From positions 120,705-184,704 of the forward strand of contig NZ_PXYK01000010.1 of NCBI RefSeq assembly GCF_003012745.1: DNA of 64,000 nt. Reading direction: 5' to 3'. The notes beneath the pieces were generated by a model that saw only the letters and a list, made by a program, of their open reading frames with translations, was not told the DNA's origin and searched no databases. Of the stretch, positions 9,102-17,901 are shown piece after piece. Made by a program: the position numbers and the translations under genes. Origin of the DNA: Kumtagia ephedrae (GTDB taxonomy: Bacteria > Pseudomonadota > Alphaproteobacteria > Rhizobiales > Rhizobiaceae). Numbering within the stretch: the stretch's first letter is position 1; each line of letters opens with the position of its first letter.

Positions 9102-9848
9102 ATGATGATCTCCGACTCGATCGCCCGGCAGGGGAGCTGGCTGTTCCGCCGGCGCAGCTACGTGATCCTCGGCTTCGCGCCGATCTTCCTGTTCGTGGCC
9201 ACGCAGCCGGAACCGATAGAGATGCATTTCGGCGCCCTTGCCGACAGTCTGTACGAAAGCGCCTGCATCCTGCTCGCCTTCGCCGGGCTCGCCATCCGCG
9301 CCGCCACCGTCGGCTTCGTGCCGGCCGGCACGTCGGGCCGCAACACCCAGCGCCAGATCGCAGAGACGCTGAACACCACCGGGCTTTATTCGCTGACGCG
9401 CAATCCCCTCTACTTCGGCAACGCGGTGACGATGACGGCAATTGCCCTGTTCTCGCAGGACGTGTTCGTCGTGCTGCTGATGCTGCTCTTCCAGGTGGTC
9501 TATCACGAGCGGATCATCGCCACGGAGGAGAGGTTCCTGGGCGAGAAGTTCGGGCATCGCTATGCCGACTGGGCGGCGCGCGTTCCCGCCTTCTTCCCGC
9601 GCCTGACCGGTTGGGTGCCGCCCGCCCTTCCCTTTTCGCTGAAGAACGTTCTCCGGCGCGAATATTCGAGCTTCTTCGCCATCGTGGCGATCTTCTTCAC
9701 GCTCGATCAGGTGCGCGAGGTGCTGGCCGAGAGGCACACGGCGATAGACCCGGCCTGGCTTGCCGCGCTCACCGGCGGCGCCGCGGTCTATGTCGGTCTG
9801 CGCTGGCTGAAGAAGCGCACGAAACTCCTGAAGGTCGTCGGCCGCTGA
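9102..9848 (+). CDS. Membrane methyltransferase of the isoprenylcysteine/phospholipid methyltransferase fold
   Basis: A 248-residue integral membrane protein with about five hydrophobic helices (around 24-38, 52-75, 115-140, 190-210 and 225-240). The central segment TTGLYSLTRNPLYFGNAV with the later YHERIIATEERFLGEKFGHRYADW is the family hallmark: RNPxY binds S-adenosylmethionine and the ExxxxxxxGxxYxxY block follows. Members methylate isoprenylcysteine or phospholipids; the bacterial substrate is unknown, and the protein here could act on lipids or small molecules. The ATG at 9102 has an AGAGG site 4 bases ahead; the longer open frame upstream has no family similarity. It stands alone between divergent and convergent neighbours. 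Confidence 0.8.
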   Translation: MMISDSIARQGSWLFRRRSYVILGFAPIFLFVATQPEPIEMHFGALADSLYESACILLAFAGLAIRAATVGFVPAGTSGRNTQRQIAETLNTTGLYSLTRNPLYFGNAVTMTAIALFSQDVFVVLLMLLFQVVYHERIIATEERFLGEKFGHRYADWAARVPAFFPRLTGWVPPALPFSLKNVLRREYSSFFAIVAIFFTLDQVREVLAERHTAIDPAWLAALTGGAAVYVGLRWLKKRTKLLKVVGR

Positions 9849-9855
9849 CGGCGTC

Positions 9856-10347
9856 TCAGTCGAGCCGTTTCTCGTAGACCAGCGCCGGAATGGCGAAGGT
9901 CGAGCCGCCGCAATTCACCGTATCGCCGGTCGGCCGGAAGCCGTTGGCCTGATAGAAGGCAACGGCTTCGCTATTGGCTTGTTCGACCTCCAGGCGAACC
10001 GTGCGGGCATCCGGAAAACTGTCCTCGATCTCGTGCAGCAACTGCTTTCCCAGTCCCCTGCCCTGGAAAGCCGGTCGGACATAGAGCTGGTAGAGGATCA
10101 GAACCTTCGGGTCCGTGGTGGCCGCCGCGAAAGCCATGCCGCCGAGCCGGCGGCCGTCGTCGGCCACCAGGAACTCGCCGTTCGGGCGTTTCAGGCGCGC
10201 CGCCAGCGACTCGATCGAATGCCAGTCGTCGGTGATCTCGGTGACGCGCTCGTGCCCGTAGATCGAATCGTAGGTGGCATGCCAGGTCTCGACCAGGAGG
10301 TCGCGCACCGCCGGCAGGTCGCGTTCGCTGGCGGTGCGGATGAACAC
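9856..10347 (-). CDS. GNAT-family N-acetyltransferase
   Basis: A 163-residue acetyltransferase of the GNAT fold. The acetyl-CoA binding loop is visible in LYVRPAFQGRGLGKQLLHE (Q-x-x-G-x-G at about 98-103), followed by the beta-5/alpha-4 segment VRLEVEQANSEAVAFYQANGFRPTG typical of the family. The substrate cannot be read from sequence. It starts with GTG at 10347, five bases after the gatB stop, so its translation is probably coupled to gatB. A role in modifying a translation factor or tRNA-linked substrate is possible but unproven. Confidence 0.85.
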   Translation of the reverse strand: MFIRTASERDLPAVRDLLVETWHATYDSIYGHERVTEITDDWHSIESLAARLKRPNGEFLVADDGRRLGGMAFAAATTDPKVLILYQLYVRPAFQGRGLGKQLLHEIEDSFPDARTVRLEVEQANSEAVAFYQANGFRPTGDTVNCGGSTFAIPALVYEKRLD

Positions 10348-10352
10348 GGAAG

Positions 10353-11855
10353 CTAGTCCTCGATACCGAGCTTGGCCTTCACCAGCGAGTTGACCGCCTG
10401 CGGGTTGGCCTTGCCGCCCGTCGCCTTCATCACCTGGCCGACGAACCAGCCGGCCAGGCTCGGCTTGGCCTTCGCCTGCTCGACCTTGTCGGGGTTTGCC
10501 GCGATCACCTCGTCCACCGCCTTCTCGATGGCGCCGGTGTCGGTGACCTGCTTCATGCCGCGGCTTTCGACGAGCGCCTTCGGGTCGCCGCCCTCGCTCC
10601 AGACGAGCTCGAACAGATCCTTGGCGATCTTGCCGGAGATCGTACCTTCCCTGATCAGATCGACGATGGCGCCGAGCTGATCGGGCGAAACCGGCGACTC
10701 TTCAATGGTTTTGCCGGCCTTGTTCAAGGCGCCGAGCAGGTCGTTGATCACCCAGTTGGCGGCCGTCTTGCCGTCGCGGCCGGCCGCCACCTTCTCGAAA
10801 TAGTCGGCGATCGCCTTCTCCGAAACGAGAATCGAGGCGTCGTAGGCGGAAAGCCCGAGCGAGGCGATCAGGCGCGTGCGCTTGTCGTCGGGCAGTTCAG
10901 GCAGGTAGCCGGCCAGCGCGTCGACATAGGCCTGGTCGAATTCGAGCGGCAGCAAATCCGGGTCGGGGAAATAGCGGTAGTCGTGCGCCTCCTCCTTGGA
11001 GCGCATCGAGCGCGTCTCGCCCTTGTTCGGGTCGAACAGCCGCGTCTCCTGGTCGATCTTGCCGCCATCCTCGATGATCGCGATCTGGCGGCGCGCCTCA
11101 TAATCGATCGCCTGGCCGACGAAGCGGATGGAGTTGACGTTCTTGATCTCGCAGCGCGTGCCGAAGCCCTCGCCCGGGCGGCGCACCGACACGTTGACGT
11201 CGGCGCGCATGGAGCCCTCGTCCATGTTGCCGTCGCAGGTGCCGAGATAGCGCACGATGGTTCTGAGCTTGGTCAGATAGGCCTTGGCCTCGTCGGCCGA
11301 GCGCATGTCCGGCTTCGACACGATCTCCATCAGCGCCACGCCGGAGCGGTTCAGATCGACATAGGACATGGTCGGGTGCTGGTCGTGCATCGACTTGCCG
11401 GCGTCCTGCTCCAGATGCAGCCGCTCGATGCCGACCTCGATCTCCTCGAACTGGCCTTTCGAATCCGGCCCGACCGACACCGCCACGATGCCCTCGCCGA
11501 CGATCGGCTGCTTGTACTGCGAGATCTGGTAGCCCTGCGGCAGGTCCGGGTAAAAATAGTTCTTGCGGTCGAATACCGATTTCAGGTTGATCTGCGCCTT
11601 CAGCCCGAGGCCGGTGCGGATCGCCTGGCGTACGCATTCCTCGTTGATCACCGGCAGCATGCCGGGCATGGCCGCGTCGACCAGGCTGACATTGGCGTTG
11701 GGCGCCGCGCCGAATGCGGTCGATGCCCCCGAGAACAGCTTCGCATCGGAGGTGACTTGCGCATGCACCTCAAGGCCGATGATCACCTCCCAGTCGCCGG
11801 TGGCGCCGGGGATCAGTCGCTTTGGATCGGGCGTGCGGGTGTCGATGATGGTCAT
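10353..11855 (-). CDS. gatB: Asp/Glu-tRNA amidotransferase subunit B
   Basis: The ATP-dependent kinase/amidotransferase subunit that converts Glu-tRNA(Gln) or Asp-tRNA(Asn) to the amidated form, with GatA (ammonia source) and GatC. Its 500 residues comprise a cradle domain with the GLEVHAQ motif near the N-terminus, [14 protein letters not shown] near 100, the EIKNVNS stretch, a helical domain and the C-terminal YqeY-like tRNA-binding domain ending in [10 protein letters not shown]. The ATG at 11855 ([11 protein letters not shown]) was chosen; the frame stays open further upstream without similarity. gatA and gatC are not in the window, as is usual when gatB stands apart. The GNAT gene follows. 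Confidence 0.96.
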   Translation of the reverse strand: MTIIDTRTPDPKRLIPGATGDWEVIIGLEVHAQVTSDAKLFSGASTAFGAAPNANVSLVDAAMPGMLPVINEECVRQAIRTGLGLKAQINLKSVFDRKNYFYPDLPQGYQISQYKQPIVGEGIVAVSVGPDSKGQFEEIEVGIERLHLEQDAGKSMHDQHPTMSYVDLNRSGVALMEIVSKPDMRSADEAKAYLTKLRTIVRYLGTCDGNMDEGSMRADVNVSVRRPGEGFGTRCEIKNVNSIRFVGQAIDYEARRQIAIIEDGGKIDQETRLFDPNKGETRSMRSKEEAHDYRYFPDPDLLPLEFDQAYVDALAGYLPELPDDKRTRLIASLGLSAYDASILVSEKAIADYFEKVAAGRDGKTAANWVINDLLGALNKAGKTIEESPVSPDQLGAIVDLIREGTISGKIAKDLFELVWSEGGDPKALVESRGMKQVTDTGAIEKAVDEVIAANPDKVEQAKAKPSLAGWFVGQVMKATGGKANPQAVNSLVKAKLGIED

Positions 11856-11987
11856 GCCGGCCTGCGGAAAGTGGAAGTCACGCTTGAAGTGATTTTGAAC
11901 CGGCCATCTCGCTAGTGCAAACCGGCCGGTGACGCAAGCATTTGGCCGGTCCAAGCCGCGCCTTGCCCCTTGATCCCGCGGCTTCTC

Positions 11988-12016
11988 TGGCGTTTCGGCG
12001 GCATGTCCCCTATAGT
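11988..12016 (+). promoter_or_regulatory. Candidate promoter of the structured leader/sRNA before yjhX
   Basis: A good -10 box TATAGT lies at 12011-12016. The -35 region (TGGCGT at 11988-11993, 17-base spacing) is weak. If used, transcription would start near 12022 and run straight into the stem-loops at 12033-12141. Inferred by pattern only. Confidence 0.35.
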
Positions 12017-12021
12017 CCGCC

Positions 12022-12142
12022 GCATCCAATGGAGAGTGGATGTCCACTTACGCTCAGTCCCGGTAACGCCCTGACCTCTTCGGGAGGCAGGGCAGAAAAC
12101 CTGAACCACCGCGCCGCGAAGCCTCGCGGCCGCGGTTTTTTG
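12022..12142 (+). ncRNA. Candidate structured small RNA or attenuator leader, family not recognised
   Basis: The segment has three consecutive stem-loops and ends in a textbook intrinsic terminator, about 120 bases in all. Hairpin 1 is AGTGG-ATGT-CCACT (about 12034-12047). Hairpin 2 is GCCCTG + CCTC pairing with GAGG + CAGGGC (12068-12093, one bulged A, loop TTCGG). Hairpin 3 is the terminator at 12108-12141. A nine-codon mini reading frame (ATG inside loop 1, translating MSTYAQSR, stop at about 12064-12066) follows a GGAG. The layout fits either a stand-alone trans-acting sRNA or a leader that attenuates yjhX, whose start is 38 bases past the terminator. Nothing identifies the class; it is not an obvious SAM-II, serC or guanidine-type element by eye. 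Confidence 0.45.
12108..12142 (+). terminator. Strong intrinsic terminator ahead of yjhX
   Basis: Left arm ACCGCG+CCGCGA (12108-12119), loop AGCC, right arm TCGCGG (12124-12129), one bulged C, then CGCGGT (12131-12136) running into TTTTTTGTTTT. The stem is 12 base pairs with a single bulge followed by a U tract, so efficiency should be high. Its place 38 bases before yjhX means yjhX needs read-through, antitermination or its own promoter. Confidence 0.85.
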
Positions 12143-12179
12143 TTTTGGCCGCTCGGCCAGGTTTTCACGGAATTGAGAC

Positions 12180-12437
12180 ATGGACATTTCGCGCACCGAA
12201 CAGCGCATTCTCCACCTGCTCGCCCAGGGCGGGCGCATCGAAGTCGAAAAGAACGAGAAGAGACGGATCGAGGCGATCCGTTGCCTGACCCGCGACGGCT
12301 GGCGCTATCCCGACCTCGATCTGGCGCTCTTCCGCAAGCTCAAGCGCAAGCGGGCGATCGCCTCGTCGGAAAGCGGACCCTATCGCATCACGCGGCGCGG
12401 GCTCGAACTCGTGCGCGCGGAACTGGACAACCGGTAA
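12180..12437 (+). CDS. YjhX family (UPF0386) small protein
   Basis: An 85-residue basic protein of the YjhX/UPF0386 family. The family signature is visible throughout: [20 protein letters not shown], then CLTRDGW, and [20 protein letters not shown] followed by [10 protein letters not shown]. The fold looks like a small winged helix-turn-helix. The E. coli YjhX has been called a toxin paired with YjhQ; no YjhQ-like partner is next to this gene, so a regulatory DNA-binding role is as likely. It sits directly behind a strong terminator, which suggests conditional expression. A 12-bp hairpin closes the transcript downstream. Confidence 0.85.
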   Translation: MDISRTEQRILHLLAQGGRIEVEKNEKRRIEAIRCLTRDGWRYPDLDLALFRKLKRKRAIASSESGPYRITRRGLELVRAELDNR

Positions 12438-12442
12438 CGAGC

Positions 12443-12476
12443 AGGCCGGCACGCCGGATGGCTTGCGTGCCGGCCT
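12443..12476. terminator. Perfect 12-bp hairpin between yjhX and the FadL-like gene
   Basis: AGGCCGGCACGC (12443-12454) pairs perfectly with GCGTGCCGGCCT (12465-12476) around a 10-base loop. It sits between two converging genes and lacks a long U tract on either strand, so it is a likely weak bidirectional terminator. Confidence 0.6.
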
Positions 12477-12508
12477 TGGACCGTCGCTACCGCGCCACAG
12501 GCAAACCG

Positions 12509-13735
12509 TCAGAACTTCAGCTTCACGCTGCCGGAAACGGCGCTGACGAGATCGTCGCCGAAGTCATAGGCGACGTCGGTGCCGTAGCTGATGCCATCGC
12601 TCTCCACCACGCCGGAAGAACCGCTGGTCAGGATGCCGACCGAGCCGCCCAGCCTGAATTCGAGATTCTGGTTGGGCGTGTAGGAGCCGCCGGCGCTGAG
12701 CAGCCAGGTGTCGGTCTGGGTGCCGAGCCCGGTCGAGGTGCCGCGGTCCCAGGTGATCGAGGCGGCGCCGCTCAGCTTGTCGGTGAAGGCGTGGCCGATA
12801 CCGGCCTGCACGGTCCAGCCGTCGCGATAGAGCAGGTCGAGAGAGGTCGCCCGGTTGGTGGGAGTACACGTTGGCTGACCGACCGGGCAGAATAGAATGC
12901 TTTGCAAGACGCTCCAGTCAACCCACTTGACAGAGCCGAAAGCCAGCCAACCAGGGGCGATGCCGGACTGCACTTTCAACTCGACGGACTGCGGCATTGA
13001 GGCCGTCCCAACGACGTCGGTCACCCTGCCCAATATTGGATTAAGAGGGGGCAACTGGGTGAGATCCAGCGTGCCGGTTATGTCTCCAAGGTCAACCTCG
13101 GAGTTATAGACAAGGCTCGCCCTAAAGGCGATTTCCTCGATTTCATAAGCCACACCAGCGCGCCAGCCGACACCATCTCCGCCGAGTTCAAGACGACCGT
13201 TGCCGGTAAAGATGCCTATGGGCGTCGGAACCACAACAAGCCGCTCCTTGAAGCCATCCACTTCTTGATAGAATGCGCCGCCAATGAAGCGTATTTGTCC
13301 TTTACCAAGATCGGTACGATAGGAACACGTAGCGGCGTAATTGTCGCTGTTGACCTTTGTCTCGATATTGTTATTGGCGCCCACCCAGTCCGCACCAGGC
13401 GCCGAATGGGCGCCCCAAGGCTGCGAATAGTCTATCATACAGTCAACGGCTTCGGCTGCGCCGAACTTCATTCCGATACGAGGAACCCAGTAATCCTCGG
13501 TATCGCGTACTCCATCCGTTGCTCCGCTGGCCAGCGGATTGGCGCTGACGACATTGTTCAATTCCCTCTGCGGCATGATGTAGGCGGCCGTCGCGTCCGC
13601 GGCGAAGCGCGACGGGTCGAACAGAAGATCGATGTTGTAGCCGCCGCGTTCGAGACCTCCGGCCAGTGCCGAACCGACGGAAGCCATCGATACGCACCCG
13701 GCCCCGACCAGCGCGGTCACAAGTGTTTTTCTCAT
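12509..13735 (-). CDS. OmpP1/FadL-family outer-membrane transport protein
   Basis: A 408-residue outer-membrane beta-barrel of the FadL/OmpP1 type, which takes up long-chain fatty acids or other hydrophobic compounds. Residues 1-26 are a signal peptide ending SALA-GG. The N-terminal ERGGYNIDLLFDPSRFAADATAAYI segment corresponds to the hatch/early barrel of FadL, and the protein ends in a strand terminating with Phe (GSVKLKF), the signal recognised by BamA. The ATG at 13735 has GGGGAGAG a few bases ahead. The central part (about 12880-13560) is noticeably less GC-rich than both ends. Two phased palindromes lie upstream. A general hydrophobic-compound porin is the safest call. Confidence 0.85.
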   Translation of the reverse strand: MRKTLVTALVGAGCVSMASVGSALAGGLERGGYNIDLLFDPSRFAADATAAYIMPQRELNNVVSANPLASGATDGVRDTEDYWVPRIGMKFGAAEAVDCMIDYSQPWGAHSAPGADWVGANNNIETKVNSDNYAATCSYRTDLGKGQIRFIGGAFYQEVDGFKERLVVVPTPIGIFTGNGRLELGGDGVGWRAGVAYEIEEIAFRASLVYNSEVDLGDITGTLDLTQLPPLNPILGRVTDVVGTASMPQSVELKVQSGIAPGWLAFGSVKWVDWSVLQSILFCPVGQPTCTPTNRATSLDLLYRDGWTVQAGIGHAFTDKLSGAASITWDRGTSTGLGTQTDTWLLSAGGSYTPNQNLEFRLGGSVGILTSGSSGVVESDGISYGTDVAYDFGDDLVSAVSGSVKLKF

Positions 13736-14081
13736 TGAAAGTCTCTCCCCAGGGTCTCCCCGGCAACCTTGAGCGAAATCCGGGCGGGCGTGCAACTCGG
13801 TTTTTCCACCCGGCGGCGGCGCGGCCTCGAGCATTATCCGCAGGCCCTGCCGCAGAGGTCGAAAATCGGCCGATTTTGGCGCCGATTCGTTTGAAAATGA
13901 TAGAAAAACGCTTGGCGGTGGCCAAAAATCCGGCCGATTTCCCCGCTTTTCGCCCGTCTGTCGCATTGTGGCAACATTCGGGCGAAAAATGTGCGCCGCG
14001 GCGCCTTACTTTGCGGAAGTTCTGGCGCCGCGCCGAGCTTTCGGGCAAGAACGGTGCGCCGAATCGGCGACCGTTCCGCGT
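13736..14081. other. 346-base gene-free stretch upstream of the FadL-like gene
   Basis: No coding sequence is supported here. It holds the ribosome-binding site of the FadL-like gene (13742-13750 region) and two near-identical palindromes at 13862-13877 and 13925-13940, whose starts are 63 bases apart. The stretch between them is AT-rich (TTTGAAAATGATAGAAAAACG). It also contains the 3' flank of valS. Most of it is probably the control region of the porin gene. Confidence 0.6.
13862..13940. promoter_or_regulatory. Paired palindromic operator candidates
   Basis: AAAATCGGCCGATTTT at 13862-13877 is a perfect 16-base palindrome. AAAATCCGGCCGATTT at 13925-13940 is the same site with one inserted C. 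Their start points are 63 bases apart, equal to six turns of B-DNA, so two regulator dimers would lie on the same face. They lie about 127 and 190 bases before the FadL-like start codon. The regulator is unknown; a FadR/TetR-type lipid-responsive repressor would be a natural guess. Confidence 0.45.
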
Positions 14082-16868
14082 TCAGCCGCCGGTATCCCGC
14101 ACCCGCGACAGCGCCGTTGCCAGCTTCTCTTGGATCGCCTGGTATTCGGCCAGCTTCTCCCGCTCCGCCTCGACCACTTCCGGCGCCGCATTGGCCACGA
14201 AGCGCTCGTTCGACAGCTTCTTGTGCAGCCGCGCGATCTCCTCGGTCACCCTGGCGAGCTCCTTCTGCAGCCTGGCGGATTCGGCGGCGAGGTCGATCAG
14301 TCCGCCGAGCGGCAGGCAGATCGTCGCCTCGCCGAGCACGATCTGGGCGGAGGCGGCCGGCGGCGCATCGGCATGCGCCACGGCGTCGACACGCGCCAGC
14401 CGCTTGATCGCCGCGTCGTGGCGCACCAGCCGCTGGCGGGTCGTGGCGTCGGCGCCGACCACGACCAGCGGCGCGACCGCGCCCGCCGGCACGTTCATCT
14501 CCGAGCGGACCGAGCGGATGCCGGAAACCAGCTCGATGAGCCAGTTGATCTCCGCCGCCGCGACATGGTCCTCGAACTCCGGCTCCGGCCAGCGGGCGTG
14601 GCAGAGCAGGGTCGGCCGTTCCCGCCCCTCGCCGGCGGTGACCGCCCACAACTCCTCGGTCATGAACGGCATCATCGGGTGCAGCAGCTTGTAGATCTCG
14701 TCGAGCACGAAGGCGGCGACCGCCTGGCTCTCCGCCTTGGCCGCCTCGTCCGTGCCGGTGAAGATCGGCTTCAGCAGCTCCAAATACCAGTCGCAGAACT
14801 CGTTCCAGACGAAGCGGTAGGCCGCCCCCGCCGCCTCGTTGAAGCGATAGCTGGTGATGCCCTCGGTGATGGCACGGGCCGCGCGCGTCAGCTCGGTCAG
14901 GATCCAGCGGTTGACCGTCAGCTTGGCGTCCTGCAGCCAGACGTCGTCGTTGCGGGCGACCCCGTTAATCGCGGCGAAGCGCGTGGCATTCCACAGCTTC
15001 GTGCCGAAGTTGCGGTAGCCGGCGATGCGGGCCGGATCGAGCTTCACGTCCCTGCCCTGCGCGGCCATGATGGTCAGCGTGAAGCGCAGCGCGTCGGCGC
15101 CGTATTCGCTGATCAGGTCGAGCGGGTCGATGACATTGCCCTTCGACTTCGACATCTTGGCGCCGCTCTTGTCGCGCACCAGCGCATGGACATAGACCGT
15201 GTGGAACGGCTCCTCGTCCATGAAGTGCAGGCCCATCATCATCATGCGGGCGACCCAGAAGAAGATGATGTCGAAGCCGGTCACCAGCACGTCGGTCTGG
15301 TAGTAGGTGGCAAGTTCCTTGGTCTTGTCCGGCCAGCCCAGCGTCGAGAATGGCCACAGCGCCGAGGAGAACCAGGTGTCGAGCACGTCCTCGTCGCGGA
15401 TGAGGATCTCGCCCGGCTTGAAGTTCTCCAGCTTGTCCTCGACCCAGGCCTTCCACGGCCCTTCCAGCGCGAGGTAATATTCGATCGCCGCGTCCAGCGC
15501 CTCCTGCTCGGTCTTCTCGACGAAGACATGCCCGTCGGGGCCGTACCAGGCGGGGATCTGGTGGCCCCACCACAATTGCCGCGAGATGCACCAGGGCTGG
15601 ATGTTCTCCATCCAGTCGAAATAGGTCTTTTCCCAGGTCTTCGGCACGAAGCGGGTGGCGCCGTCGCGCACCGAGGCGATGGCCGGTTTCGCCAGCTCGG
15701 CCGCGTTCACGTACCATTGGTCGGTCAGGAAGGGCTCGATCGGCACGCCGCCGCGGTCGCCATGCGGCACGGCGTGGCGGTGCGGCTCGACCTTGGCGAG
15801 GAAACCGCCCTCCTCCATGATCTGGACGATGAGCTTGCGCGCCTCAAAGCGGTCGAGCCCGTCGAGCTGGTCCCACAGCCGCGCGCGCTCCGGCGTGACG
15901 TCCAGGCCGGCGAGGAAGTCGTCATTGTCCTTCAGCGCGACCCGCGCCTCGACGGTCAGGATGTTGATCGCCGGCAGCTTTTGGCGGCGGCCGACCTCGA
16001 AGTCGTTGAAGTCGTGCGCCGGCGTGATCTTGACCGCGCCGGTCCCCTTTTCCGGGTCCGAATACTCGTCGGCGACCACGGGAATCCTGCGGCCGACGAT
16101 CGGCAGCACCACCTCGCGGCCGACGAGATCGCGATAGCGCTCGTCGCCGGGGTGGACGGCAACGCCGGTGTCGCCCAGCATGGTCTCGGGCCGGGTCGTC
16201 GCGACGGTTATGTAGGTCGCCGGGTTTTCCGGGTCGAAGACGGCGTCGGCGACGGGATAACGGAAATGCCAGAGGTTGCCGTCGACCTCCTTCTGCTCGA
16301 CCTCCAGGTCGGAGACGGCCGTCAGCAGCTCGGGATCCCAGTTGACCAGCCGCTTGTCGCGATAGATGAGCCCTTCCTTGTAAAGGCGCACGAAAACTTC
16401 GAGAACGGCTTCCGACAGGCCCTCGTCCATGGTGAAGCGCTCGCGCGACCAGTCGCAGGAGGCGCCGAGCCGCTGCAGTTGATGCATGATCGAGCCGCCC
16501 GACTGCTCCTTCCAGGTCCAGACCCGGCTGACGAACTCGTCGCGGCCGATGTCGCGGCGCGAGATGCCGCTGGCGGCAAGCTGGCGCTCGACCACCATCT
16601 GCGTGGCGATGCCGGCATGGTCCATGCCCGGCTGCCACAGCACGTTCTTGCCGCGCATGCGCTCGAAGCGCACGAGCACGTCCTGCAACGTGTTGTTGAG
16701 CGCATGGCCCATATGCAGCGAGCCGGTCACATTGGGCGGCGGGATGACGATGGTGAACGGCTCGGCGCCGGGCTCGGAGCCCGCGCCGGCGCGGAAGGCG
16801 CCCTCCGCTTCCCAGCGTTCGGCGATCCGCGGCTCGACGGCCTTCGCGTCATAGGTCTTTTCAAGCAT
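14082..16868 (-). CDS. valS: Valyl-tRNA synthetase
   Basis: Charges tRNA(Val) with valine. The protein has 928 residues. The class I HIGH motif appears as H52-M-G-H55 (PPPNVTGSLHMGHAL), and KMSKS starts at K571 (GAKMSKSKGNVIDP). Between them lies the large CP1 editing domain that removes mischarged threonine. The C-terminal 70 residues form the arginine/leucine coiled coil typical of ValRS, with LQKELARVTEEIARLHKKL visible. The ATG at 16868 fits; the open frame beyond it has no similarity. It is read in the same direction as the LysR gene upstream but is separated by about 135 bases. Confidence 0.97.
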   Translation of the reverse strand: MLEKTYDAKAVEPRIAERWEAEGAFRAGAGSEPGAEPFTIVIPPPNVTGSLHMGHALNNTLQDVLVRFERMRGKNVLWQPGMDHAGIATQMVVERQLAASGISRRDIGRDEFVSRVWTWKEQSGGSIMHQLQRLGASCDWSRERFTMDEGLSEAVLEVFVRLYKEGLIYRDKRLVNWDPELLTAVSDLEVEQKEVDGNLWHFRYPVADAVFDPENPATYITVATTRPETMLGDTGVAVHPGDERYRDLVGREVVLPIVGRRIPVVADEYSDPEKGTGAVKITPAHDFNDFEVGRRQKLPAINILTVEARVALKDNDDFLAGLDVTPERARLWDQLDGLDRFEARKLIVQIMEEGGFLAKVEPHRHAVPHGDRGGVPIEPFLTDQWYVNAAELAKPAIASVRDGATRFVPKTWEKTYFDWMENIQPWCISRQLWWGHQIPAWYGPDGHVFVEKTEQEALDAAIEYYLALEGPWKAWVEDKLENFKPGEILIRDEDVLDTWFSSALWPFSTLGWPDKTKELATYYQTDVLVTGFDIIFFWVARMMMMGLHFMDEEPFHTVYVHALVRDKSGAKMSKSKGNVIDPLDLISEYGADALRFTLTIMAAQGRDVKLDPARIAGYRNFGTKLWNATRFAAINGVARNDDVWLQDAKLTVNRWILTELTRAARAITEGITSYRFNEAAGAAYRFVWNEFCDWYLELLKPIFTGTDEAAKAESQAVAAFVLDEIYKLLHPMMPFMTEELWAVTAGEGRERPTLLCHARWPEPEFEDHVAAAEINWLIELVSGIRSVRSEMNVPAGAVAPLVVVGADATTRQRLVRHDAAIKRLARVDAVAHADAPPAASAQIVLGEATICLPLGGLIDLAAESARLQKELARVTEEIARLHKKLSNERFVANAAPEVVEAEREKLAEYQAIQEKLATALSRVRDTGG

Positions 16869-17004
16869 GGGGCGCCCGCGCTTCTGCGATTGGTGGAAAG
16901 TCCGCTCTAAAGCGGAAGGGTCTGGCCAAGTCAACCGCCAGCGCCTCAGGCAGTTCCCTTCGACGACGCACATCCGGCGAATGACCGCGGTTCCAGCCGT
17001 TCTA

Positions 17005-17892
17005 TCAGTTCCAGCGGCGCACGTGCTCGACGAGGGCCCGCAGCTTCGGCGCCATGTTGCGCCGCTGCGGGTAATAGAGGAAAAACCCCGGAAAGGGCGG
17101 TAAAAACTCCTCGAGCAGCCAGACCAGCTCGCCTCTGTCCACATAGGGCTGGAACGTCTCGCGCGGCGCGAAGGTGATGCCGGCGCCGCACAGCGCGGTC
17201 CGCAGCATCAGGCGAAGATCGTTGGTGGTGACCTGCGGCTCGACCGCAACGTCGAAGGCGGCGCCGTTCTCCTCGAATTCCCAGCGGTGCGGCGCGACGT
17301 TGGGCGCGCGCCGCCAGCCGATGCAGCGATGGTGGACCAGTTCGCGCGGATGGGTCGGCGCGCCATGCGCCGCAAGATAGGTTGGCGCCGCCACCACCGC
17401 TTCGCGCTGGTCGCCGGTCACCGGCACGGCGATCATGTCCTGCTCGATCACCTCGCCGAGCCTGACGCCGGCGTCGAAACCGGCCGCCACGATATCGAAC
17501 TCCTCGTCCGTCACCGTCACGTCGATGGTCACGGCCGGATAGGCCTCGGCAAAGCCGGCGAGCAGCGGCCCCGACAGGAAGGTCTCGGCGATCGAGGTGA
17601 CCGCCAGCTTCAACAGCCCCCGCGGCTGGTCCTCGGCCGCCACACGTTCCAGCGCGCCCATTATGTCGGACATGGGCCGCGAAAGGGCGGCGCGCAGCCG
17701 CTCGCCGGCCTCGGTAAGTCGCACCGAGCGCGTGGTGCGCGTCACCAGCGTCACGCCGACGCCATCCTCCAGCCTGCGGATGCCCTGGCTCACGGCCGAG
17801 CGTGTCACCCCCAGACGGTCGGCTGCGGCGCGGAAATTGGCTTCCTCGGCGACGGCCTGGAACAGCGGCAAGAGGTTCATGTCGACGTTCAT
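17005..17892 (-). CDS. LysR-family transcriptional regulator
   Basis: A 295-residue LysR-type regulator. The N-terminal winged helix-turn-helix is clear (LLPLFQAVAEEANFRAAADR followed by LGVTRSAVSQGIRRLED), then a linker helix and a periplasmic-binding-protein-like effector domain from about 90. The subgroup with HRCIGWRRAP and FLYYPQRRN near the C-terminus resembles regulators of dehydrogenase genes (often annotated near DmlR/AaeR types). ATG at 17892 is used; ATG at 17880 and TTG at 17898 are alternatives. It diverges from the SDR gene over a 99-base gap that holds a TGACT-N8-AGTCA dyad, the classic layout for a LysR regulator controlling its neighbour. Confidence 0.9.
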   Translation of the reverse strand: MNVDMNLLPLFQAVAEEANFRAAADRLGVTRSAVSQGIRRLEDGVGVTLVTRTTRSVRLTEAGERLRAALSRPMSDIMGALERVAAEDQPRGLLKLAVTSIAETFLSGPLLAGFAEAYPAVTIDVTVTDEEFDIVAAGFDAGVRLGEVIEQDMIAVPVTGDQREAVVAAPTYLAAHGAPTHPRELVHHRCIGWRRAPNVAPHRWEFEENGAAFDVAVEPQVTTNDLRLMLRTALCGAGITFAPRETFQPYVDRGELVWLLEEFLPPFPGFFLYYPQRRNMAPKLRALVEHVRRWN

Positions 17893-17901
17893 CGTCAAGC
17901 C

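Noticed and set aside
13968..16910. 980-codon open frame opposite valS
   Set aside because: Antisense to the whole of valS, which has all class I motifs; no recognisable domain in the opposite frame.
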